A stretch of DNA of 64,000 bases from Indolivaga macrotermitis (GTDB lineage Bacteria; Bacteroidota; Bacteroidia; Bacteroidales; Dysgonomonadaceae). The translations under genes and the position numbers were made by a program. This document shows positions 8,841 to 15,411 of this stretch, one piece after another. The notes under the pieces were generated by a model. The model ran no database searches, had not been told where the DNA came from, and saw only the letters and a list, made by a program, of their open reading frames with translations. The stretch's first letter is position 1; each line of letters starts with the position of its first letter. Location: contig NZ_FQUC01000001.1 of the NCBI RefSeq assembly GCF_900128985.1, positions 62,001 to 126,000 on the forward strand. The letters run 5' to 3'.

Positions 8841-9791
8841 ATGAAAAAGTATTTCCTGGCGATAGCGCTATGTGTCTCTGCCCTAGCTGTGTTTGGGCAA
8901 GCCAAAAAACCCACCTTGATGGTAGTACCCAGTGATGTATGGTGTACCGACAACGGATATATGGAAGGGTATGACAATCAGGGTACCCTTACTCTGATAC
9001 CGAACTATAAAATCGCATTGCAAACTAATGCCGAACTGGAACTGGTGATCTCTAAAATAGGATCATTGATGCAGGAAAGAGGCTTTCCGTTGAAAGACCT
9101 TTCTGCCAGTGTAAAATCAATAGAGCGCATGTCTGCCGAAAACAGTGTGATCACCAGTAAGACATCGGGAGCCGAATTAGCAGAAAGTCCGCTTGACCAG
9201 TTACGCCGTACAGCAAAGGCTGATATTATACTTGAAGTAAACTGGACAGTAAACAGCACGGGACCTAAAAAATCTATTACTTATAACCTCCGCGGAATCG
9301 ACGCTTATACAAGCAAACAAGTAGCCGGAGCACAGGGAACAGGTGCACCTTCGTTTTCTGCCGAAACTCCGGTATTATTAGCTGAAGCCGTACAAGATAA
9401 TATGGACAATTTTACGAGCCAGCTTCAATCGCATTTCGATGATTTGTTTGAAAACGGACGTGAAGTTACATTGGATGTTCAGGTATTCGACAACGGATCG
9501 GGTGTCGATTTGGAAACAGAATACGATGGAACTGAATTGACTGAAATTATCGATGACTGGATGGCTCAAAACACAGTAAACCATCGTTTCAGTAAAACAG
9601 ATGGTACTGAAAACTTTATTCTGTTCGAACAGGTACGTATTCCATTATACCGTCCGAATGGTATGGCGATGGATACAGACTACTTTGCCCGCGAATTGAT
9701 GAGATTCTTACGTAAACCACCTTATAACCTTACATGTAAAGTTGTGAACAGAGGTTTAGGGCGTGCTCTGGTTATAATCGGGGAGAAATAA
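8841..9791 (+). CDS. Secreted protein, CsgG/TolB-N-like (DUF6175-type)
   Basis: 316 residues with a signal peptide ending AVFGQA. The mature start KPTLMVVPSDVWC and the pattern of a helix (LELVISKIGSLMQERGF), the strand KADIILEVNW and IDAYTSKQVAG recall the alpha/beta fold of CsgG and TolB N-terminal domains, in which a protein reads or builds an envelope complex. From memory it corresponds to the Bacteroidetes family DUF6175; this was not checked. A second alpha/beta unit follows (~205-316), ending YNLTCKVVNRGLGRALVIIG. Fourth gene of the operon, 41 bp after the lipoprotein. Predicted periplasmic or outer-membrane associated, with no enzyme motif seen. Confidence 0.75.
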   Translation: MKKYFLAIALCVSALAVFGQAKKPTLMVVPSDVWCTDNGYMEGYDNQGTLTLIPNYKIALQTNAELELVISKIGSLMQERGFPLKDLSASVKSIERMSAENSVITSKTSGAELAESPLDQLRRTAKADIILEVNWTVNSTGPKKSITYNLRGIDAYTSKQVAGAQGTGAPSFSAETPVLLAEAVQDNMDNFTSQLQSHFDDLFENGREVTLDVQVFDNGSGVDLETEYDGTELTEIIDDWMAQNTVNHRFSKTDGTENFILFEQVRIPLYRPNGMAMDTDYFARELMRFLRKPPYNLTCKVVNRGLGRALVIIGEK

Positions 9792-9821
9792 AACCTTCTC
9801 ATCTTTACTAATATTACAATT

Positions 9822-10760
9822 ATGAAGAGAAAAATATCAATATTAATAATAGCCTTGTGCACCTTCGGGGCATTCAATGCGCAGGCACAGCAGAATTGTG
9901 AGATACCTCTCATGATTATGCAAACGAATCAGGCGGAACCGATTCCCGATGGAGCTTTGGACTTCCTGAATAACAAGTTGCGACAGGTTGCAACAACAGC
10001 AGGTCTGGCAGCAGGTCCCGAGTTTACTCAATTCTGTATCGTTCCGAAAATCTCTATGCTAAACAAAGAGATACTACCCGGTCCTCCCAGCAAATTTGTC
10101 TATAATATGGAGATGACACTCTATATTGCCGATGCTTGGGGCGAGAAGGTATTTACTTCTACCAACATAAACATGAAGGGAGTAGGTAATAACGAAACCA
10201 AAGCATATATTGCCGGAATAAAGGGTATCAATCCCCGTTCGACAGACCTTCAGCAGTTTGTAAATGATGGAAAGGACAAAATTATTGAATATTACAATAC
10301 ACAGTATCCTACCATCATCAAAAAGGCTCAAAGCCTTGCTGCCATGAAAAAGTATGACGAAGCTTTATTCTATCTGGGTTCTATCCCCGAATGTTCGAAA
10401 GGATATGACAGTGCTCTGAATGTAGCTTTCAGCGTATACCAGCAATATGTAGATCAATTGTGTCTCGAAAATCTGGCTAAAGCTAAAATGGTTTGGGCTG
10501 CTCAGCAAAATGCTTATGGAGCACAAGAAGCGGGCGAATATTTGCAATATATCTATCCGGATGCCAAATGTTACGGTGAAGCAATGTCTCTCTATAAAGA
10601 GATAAAAGGCAAAGTCCTTGACGATTGGAAATTTGTGATGAAAATATATGACGACGCTGTTTCTTTAGAAAAACAACGGATCAACGCATGGCGTGATGTG
10701 GGAGTTGCTTACGGACGCGGACAGAAAAACAGAACAACTAACGTATACTGGATTCGTTAA
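9822..10760 (+). CDS. Secreted protein of unknown function with helical-repeat C-terminal half
   Basis: 312 residues; signal peptide ends FNAQAQ. The N-terminal half (~24-150) has strand-helix alternation (PLMIMQTN, ALDFLNNKLRQVATTAG, YNMEMTLYIADAWGEKVF) similar in outline to the preceding CsgG/TolB-N-like protein. The C-terminal half is helical and looks TPR-like: AAMKKYDEALFYLGSIPE followed by paired helices to ~290. Such repeats usually bind partner proteins. It ends in a basic, polar tail with no membrane segment. 30 bp after the previous gene and clearly in the same operon. No catalytic motif was seen and no confident family can be named. Confidence 0.72.
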   Translation: MKRKISILIIALCTFGAFNAQAQQNCEIPLMIMQTNQAEPIPDGALDFLNNKLRQVATTAGLAAGPEFTQFCIVPKISMLNKEILPGPPSKFVYNMEMTLYIADAWGEKVFTSTNINMKGVGNNETKAYIAGIKGINPRSTDLQQFVNDGKDKIIEYYNTQYPTIIKKAQSLAAMKKYDEALFYLGSIPECSKGYDSALNVAFSVYQQYVDQLCLENLAKAKMVWAAQQNAYGAQEAGEYLQYIYPDAKCYGEAMSLYKEIKGKVLDDWKFVMKIYDDAVSLEKQRINAWRDVGVAYGRGQKNRTTNVYWIR

Positions 10761-10802
10761 GAATTCTATAATTAAAAATATAAGAACAACACTTTTGATA
10801 AA

Positions 10803-12176
10803 ATGAAAAGAATCAATTCTCTATTTGTCGGTCTGGCTTTTGTGGCATTAGGTGCTACTGCACAAACTGATAATACAGTAACAGACTATAAAAGAAGTTC
10901 ATTATACACTATTATATTGGACGATCACGGCTTGATGGATAATACTAAGGCAGCAATTATAAAGGAAACATTTGCCAATACTCCATTGCCTGAAAAATTT
11001 AATGACCACAACCTTTCAATAAGGACTTTTAATCCGAGAAACTATAAAGTTACCGATGCTGAAGTTGCAGCTGTAACCGGAGGAGAAGAAAAGAAGAAAA
11101 AAGGAGGTTTCGGTAAAGCTATCGGCGGATTTGCTAAAGGTGTAGCCGGATCTGCTACAGCCGGATTGGTTGATACAACCGACACAAAAAAATTACCGGC
11201 TATCTTTATTAAGTTCTTCGAAGATAAGAAGATCGGAAACCAGCTCGTTGCCAAGTGGTATAATATGAAGGGCACTTACGACAGTTCTACAAATTCGTAT
11301 TTTGATATGGATCTTATCAAACAAAGAGGTTTGTATAATGCGTCTGAGTTTGACAAAATGGTAGCCGATAAATCTACCAGAGGTATCGCTATGCTGGCTG
11401 ATGCCGGAGAAGAGCTTATTAACAATACATTTGTGATAGGTATCCGCTTCAACTATGTGAGCAAGGAGGAGATGGCAAAGCAATTGTCTCAGGCGTCTTC
11501 TACTGTATCAAGCTTGTTGGGTGGGACTGCTGCTGCGCTGACTAACAGTGCTGTACAGGCTGGATCGGCTGTTGCAGGTAAAGGATATGTAATCAAAGCT
11601 ACAGCCTTCTTGTATCAACTGGATTGGAGTGAAGAAGTGAACACTAAGTTCTATACTCAATATTACAATGCTGCAGATTTGACGGATTTCGCTAATTCGG
11701 ATGACTTTAAACTGAAATATGTTGGAACAGTTACCGAGTGGGCTGATATTCAATCATCAATGTTTTCGAGTAAACCCGAAAGTGATTTAGTGGAAAGGGC
11801 AACAGTGCGTGCAATAGATGAGGTAGTAGCGAAGCTTCAAAAGAGATACGAAGAATTCCGTACCAAAACTCCATTGCTTACTACAGATCCGGAGGTTACT
11901 GCGGCTATCGGTCTGAAAGAAGGACTTGAAGGCGGTGATAAATTTGAAGTTCTGGAAAAGAATGTAGATCCTGAAACAATGATTACTACTTACAAACGTG
12001 TAGCAACACTCAAAGTAGATAAAAATAATATATGGGATAACCGGTATGCTGCTGATGAGGAGCAGGCCGAAAATGCAGCAAGCGGTCAGGGAGCAGTTCA
12101 GACAATCAAAGCAACTACATTTACCGGAGGTAACAAAAAAATCTATCCGGGTATGCTGATTCGTCAGATCGACTGA
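10803..12176 (+). CDS. Secreted protein of unknown function with glycine-zipper segment
   Basis: 457 residues; signal peptide ends GATAQ. Not recognised. Two low-complexity stretches stand out. A lysine run is followed by a Gly/Ala-rich zipper (GGFGKAIGGFAKGVAGSATA, residues 101-120), and there is a Ser/Ala/Gly-rich helix at ~231-259 (SSLLGGTAAALTNSAVQAGS). Both could pack in a membrane or oligomerise, although neither is a classical transmembrane helix. The rest is mixed alpha/beta with a C-terminal beta region ending KKIYPGMLIRQID. Last gene of the operon, followed by a clear terminator. It is the largest product and may be the structural or effector part; that is inference. Confidence 0.72.
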   Translation: MKRINSLFVGLAFVALGATAQTDNTVTDYKRSSLYTIILDDHGLMDNTKAAIIKETFANTPLPEKFNDHNLSIRTFNPRNYKVTDAEVAAVTGGEEKKKKGGFGKAIGGFAKGVAGSATAGLVDTTDTKKLPAIFIKFFEDKKIGNQLVAKWYNMKGTYDSSTNSYFDMDLIKQRGLYNASEFDKMVADKSTRGIAMLADAGEELINNTFVIGIRFNYVSKEEMAKQLSQASSTVSSLLGGTAAALTNSAVQAGSAVAGKGYVIKATAFLYQLDWSEEVNTKFYTQYYNAADLTDFANSDDFKLKYVGTVTEWADIQSSMFSSKPESDLVERATVRAIDEVVAKLQKRYEEFRTKTPLLTTDPEVTAAIGLKEGLEGGDKFEVLEKNVDPETMITTYKRVATLKVDKNNIWDNRYAADEEQAENAASGQGAVQTIKATTFTGGNKKIYPGMLIRQID

Positions 12177-12204
12177 TAAAGAATAAACTCTACTTTTTTT
12201 AAGA

Positions 12205-12243
12205 ACGATTATCATAGTAAGTCGCTATGGTAGTCGTTTTTTT
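12205..12243 (+). terminator. Intrinsic terminator of the six-gene secreted operon
   Basis: ACGATTATCATAG (12205-12217) pairs with CTATGGTAGTCGT (12225-12237), 13 pairs including two G-U, with a 7-base loop and a T run to 12243. Confidence 0.85.
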
Positions 12244-12328
12244 ATGAATTGTATTCTCTTTATTGAAGTTTTCGGCTCTTTAACATAAAATAAAGGTTCT
12301 ACAGCATCCGATAATAGACATATATTCC

Positions 12329-12336
12329 TATTTTTG
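12329..12336 (+). promoter_or_regulatory. Promoter -7 box for uxuA
   Basis: TATTTTTG matches TAnnTTTG exactly and lies 57 bp before the uxuA ATG. No good TTTG was found 19-21 bp upstream, so a regulator may assist. Confidence 0.4.
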
Positions 12337-12392
12337 CTATTAGCAAATATGAACAATTATAAAGTAAATCTAATATAAAATCATAAGTCAAT

Positions 12393-13583
12393 ATGGAAAA
12401 AACCTGGCGATGGTTTGGCAAGAAAGACCAGATAACACTTGCTATGCTAAGGCAAATTGGAGTAGAAGGTATAGTCACAGCCTTGCACGATGTCCCGAAT
12501 GGCGAGGTATGGACTCTCGAAGCAATAAACGACCTGAAATGGTATATCGAAGAATCGGGGCTTTATTGGTCGGTAGTAGAAAGCTTACCTGTCTGCGAAG
12601 CTATTAAGTGCGGAGGTCCGGAACGGGATAAGCTAATAGAAAATTATAAAACAAGTCTTGCTAACCTGGGACAAGCAGGTATCAGAACAGTCTGTTACAA
12701 CTTTATGCCTGTAATAGATTGGGTGCGCACCGATCTGTCTTATCCATCACCCGATGGCACAACCTCTTTGTATTTTGATAAGATCAAGTTTGCGTATTTC
12801 GATATCCACATTCTGAAACGTAAAGATGCAGATAAAACATATTCGGAAGAAGAATTGGAAAAGGTAGCCAGTTTGGCTGCTATGATTTCAGAAACAGAAA
12901 AAGATGCTTTAATTGATACTATAATAGTTAAGACCCAAGGGTTTATTAACGGAAATATAAAAGAAGGGGACTTAAATCCTGTAGAAAAATTTAAACAATT
13001 ACTAGCTTTATACGATGGAGTTGATAGAAATCAATTACGTCAAAATATGAAGTATTTCTTAGAACAGGTGATCCCTGTATGTGAGAAATACAATGTAAAT
13101 ATTTGTGTACATCCTGACGATCCTCCCTTCTCTTTGTTGGGGTTACCTCGCATTGTTACCAATGATGAAGATATCGAATGGATTTTGAAGGCTGTAGATA
13201 ATCCTCGTAACGGGTTGACATTCTGTGCAGGATCATTGAGCGCCGGTTTACACAATGATGTTCCGGCTTTGGCTGAGAAATATGCATCCAGAACTCACTT
13301 TATACATCTAAGAAGTACTAGTGTATTATCGAACGGAAACTTTATAGAAGCACCACATCTTAAAGGGCGTGGACATCTGATCGATTTGATACGCACATTC
13401 GAGAAGGCTAATCCTTCATTACCAATGCGCGTAGATCATGGGCGTTTGATGCTGGGTGATGAAAATAAAGGATATAACCCCGGTTACTCATTTTTAGGGC
13501 GTATGTATGCTTTGGCTCAATTAGATGGAGTTATTGCAACAGTAGATGATGAATTGATGATAAACGCAGATCTGAAGGAATGA
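12393..13583 (+). CDS. uxuA: Mannonate dehydratase
   Basis: Dehydrates D-mannonate to 2-keto-3-deoxy-D-gluconate in the cytoplasm, the last pathway-specific step of glucuronate catabolism before the KDG kinase/aldolase. 396 residues, the normal length. The N-terminus MEKTWRWFGKKDQITL, the mid-protein CYNFMPVIDWVRTDL and the metal/substrate region CVHPDDPPF...LGLPRIVT and MRVDHG are standard UxuA sequence. No signal peptide. Its stop overlaps the start of the SDR gene by four bases (ATGA), so the pair is translationally coupled. Its substrate would come from the glucuronic acid freed by the GH67 and GH115 alpha-glucuronidases encoded further along the window. Confidence 0.97.
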   Translation: MEKTWRWFGKKDQITLAMLRQIGVEGIVTALHDVPNGEVWTLEAINDLKWYIEESGLYWSVVESLPVCEAIKCGGPERDKLIENYKTSLANLGQAGIRTVCYNFMPVIDWVRTDLSYPSPDGTTSLYFDKIKFAYFDIHILKRKDADKTYSEEELEKVASLAAMISETEKDALIDTIIVKTQGFINGNIKEGDLNPVEKFKQLLALYDGVDRNQLRQNMKYFLEQVIPVCEKYNVNICVHPDDPPFSLLGLPRIVTNDEDIEWILKAVDNPRNGLTFCAGSLSAGLHNDVPALAEKYASRTHFIHLRSTSVLSNGNFIEAPHLKGRGHLIDLIRTFEKANPSLPMRVDHGRLMLGDENKGYNPGYSFLGRMYALAQLDGVIATVDDELMINADLKE

Positions 13584-14395
13584 AAGAACAGTTTGATATA
13601 GAAGGTCAGGTGGCGATAGTCACAGGTGGCTATGGAGTCTTAGGGTCGAGCATAGCCAGACACTTGGCAAGGCAAGGGGCTAAAGTAGCAATACTTGGAC
13701 GGTCAGCCGAAAAAGGAGAAAAACTGGTTGCTGAGATTCGGGAGGAAGGAGGAGATGCTACCTTCTTCAAAGCAGATGTAATGAGTATTGCCAGTCTCGA
13801 ACAAAGCAAAAAAGATATATTAGCTTGGTATCGTACTATAGACATATTGGTGAATGTGGCGGGCGGTAATGTTCCCGGAGCAACGTTAGCTCCCGATCAG
13901 CCTTTCTTTGACATGAAGCTCGAAGACTGGGATAAAGTGATCGACTTAAACATGAACGGAACAGTGTATCCTTGCCAGATATTCGGCAGTGTGATGGCTG
14001 AGAAAAAATCGGGCAGTATTATTAATATCTCATCCATGGCGGCATTGTCGGCTATTACCCGTGTACCCGGATATTCGGCAGCTAAATCGGCTATAACCAA
14101 CTTTACCCAATGGCTGGCTTGCGAGATGGCACTTAAATATGGAGATGGAGTACGTGTCAATGCTATTGCTCCCGGTTTCTTTATCGGAGACCAGAACCGT
14201 GCAGTCCTGATCAATCCTGACGGTTCTTTGACTGAAAGAAGTGGTAAAATATTGGCAAAAACCCCAATGAAACGCTTTGGTGATATAACCGAGTTAAATG
14301 GTATTATCCAGTTTTTGTGTTCTTCATCGGCTAGCTTTATTACAGGTACAGTTATACCTGTCGATGGAGGTTTTATAGCATTCAGCGGAGTATAA
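13580..14395 (+). CDS. SDR-family D-mannonate oxidoreductase (fructuronate reductase role)
   Basis: Short-chain dehydrogenase of 271 residues that, from its coupling to uxuA, very likely interconverts D-fructuronate and D-mannonate with NAD(P)H. Nucleotide-binding motif TGGYGVLG (from residue 15), NVAGGN, a catalytic Tyr165-x3-Lys169 (YSAAK) and upstream SSMAALS. Bacteroidetes commonly use an SDR enzyme here in place of the long-chain UxuB. It overlaps uxuA by 4 bp and is followed by a strong terminator, so the two genes form a closed two-gene operon. The exact cofactor cannot be read from the sequence. Confidence 0.9.
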   Translation: MKEQFDIEGQVAIVTGGYGVLGSSIARHLARQGAKVAILGRSAEKGEKLVAEIREEGGDATFFKADVMSIASLEQSKKDILAWYRTIDILVNVAGGNVPGATLAPDQPFFDMKLEDWDKVIDLNMNGTVYPCQIFGSVMAEKKSGSIINISSMAALSAITRVPGYSAAKSAITNFTQWLACEMALKYGDGVRVNAIAPGFFIGDQNRAVLINPDGSLTERSGKILAKTPMKRFGDITELNGIIQFLCSSSASFITGTVIPVDGGFIAFSGV

Positions 14396-14416
14396 TATTC
14401 TTTAATATGATAATGG

Positions 14417-14451
14417 AAGGAGATAAGATGTTGATTCTTATCTCCTTTTTT
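14417..14451 (+). terminator. Intrinsic terminator after uxuA-SDR
   Basis: Perfect 12-bp stem AAGGAGATAAGA (14417-14428) with TCTTATCTCCTT (14436-14447), 7-base loop, followed by further T. Confidence 0.9.
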
Positions 14452-14545
14452 GGTTATTAAGCTCCGGTTTTTCTACTAAGCTCTGGTTTTATAAAAAAGA
14501 AGAGTATTTGGCTAAATTGGAAAGTAAATGAAAAAATAATCTTTC

Positions 14546-14553
14546 TATATTTG
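14546..14553 (+). promoter_or_regulatory. Promoter -7 box for the DUF169 gene
   Basis: TATATTTG matches TAnnTTTG and lies 47 bp before the ATG at 14601. No matching -33 element was seen at the expected distance. Confidence 0.35.
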
Positions 14554-14600
14554 TGAGAAGTCAACTATGCTTGTAATTAAAACAATAAACATTTTGCACT

Positions 14601-15317
14601 ATGAAAGTAAATCATTTTGTAAATAAATACAAGGAGGCATTTGGTGATGCAGTAGAATTACCGATTGTTTTTTGGTATTCCGATAGGGTCGAAGGTTTGA
14701 CGGAGAAGATCAACGGTTGTTTTTTTAAAGGGATGAAAGAGGTAAGATCCGGAAATACAATCAGTCTGAATGCGGAAAATATCAGTTGTGGCGGTGGAAA
14801 ATTTTATACAGGTTTTACTCCGATGCCCGAACATGTTCCAAACTTCGTTTCTCTGAAAGAAAAATATAAAGAAACTCCTCAGATGGTGCTGGATTTTATA
14901 GACGAACTTCAGGTTCCTTTAGCTGCTTCGACATGGTTACATTTTGCCCGTATAGATAAGGTAGAGGATTTTGAAAGGCTGGAAGGTATTATTTTCTTTG
15001 CGACACCGGATATTTTGTCAGGGTTGCTTACATGGACATGGTTCGATACCAACGAAAAAGATGCTGTAACTACAGAGTTCGGTTCGGGTTGTTCTGCCAT
15101 TGTTACTCAAGCCACTCTCGAAAACAGAAAAGGAGGAAAACGCACTTTTCTGGGACTATTCGATCCTTCGGTGCGCCCTTGGTTCGAGCCCGACTTGTTA
15201 AGTTTTGTAATTCCTCTCTCCCGTTTCAGGGAAATGTATAGCACAATGGAACAATGCTGTCTTTTTGATACGCATGCATGGAGAAAAATAAGGGAGCGGA
15301 TCAATCTCGAAATGTAA
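14601..15317 (+). CDS. DUF169 family protein
   Basis: 238 residues, cytoplasmic, without signal peptide or membrane segment. The opening ELPIVFWYSDRVEG, the central GIIFFATPDILSG and the cysteine-containing GSGCSAIVTQATLEN are typical of the DUF169 (COG2043) proteins found in many anaerobes. These have no established biochemical role; several conserved Cys (NGCFFKG, ISCGGGKF, GCSA) suggest a metal or cofactor. It stands alone: it has its own promoter-like box, and the next gene is convergent and on the other strand. Nothing ties it to xylan use beyond location. Confidence 0.8.
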   Translation: MKVNHFVNKYKEAFGDAVELPIVFWYSDRVEGLTEKINGCFFKGMKEVRSGNTISLNAENISCGGGKFYTGFTPMPEHVPNFVSLKEKYKETPQMVLDFIDELQVPLAASTWLHFARIDKVEDFERLEGIIFFATPDILSGLLTWTWFDTNEKDAVTTEFGSGCSAIVTQATLENRKGGKRTFLGLFDPSVRPWFEPDLLSFVIPLSRFREMYSTMEQCCLFDTHAWRKIRERINLEM

Positions 15318-15361
15318 TTTATTTTCAACACTGTTTGTCTTTTCCTATAGAAAAATAGAAA

Positions 15362-15394
15362 GAGGAGATAAGACTTCTGAAATCTTACCCCCTC
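15362..15394 (-). terminator. Terminator of the FAD/Fe-S oxidase gene (minus strand)
   Basis: GAGGAGATAAGA (15362-15373) and TCTTACCCCCTC (15383-15394) pair at 10 of 12 positions around a 9-base loop. On the minus strand the hairpin is followed by a T-rich run, and it begins 18 bp after the stop codon at 15412. Confidence 0.65.
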
Positions 15395-15411
15395 TTCCGG
15401 GTTCTAAATTT

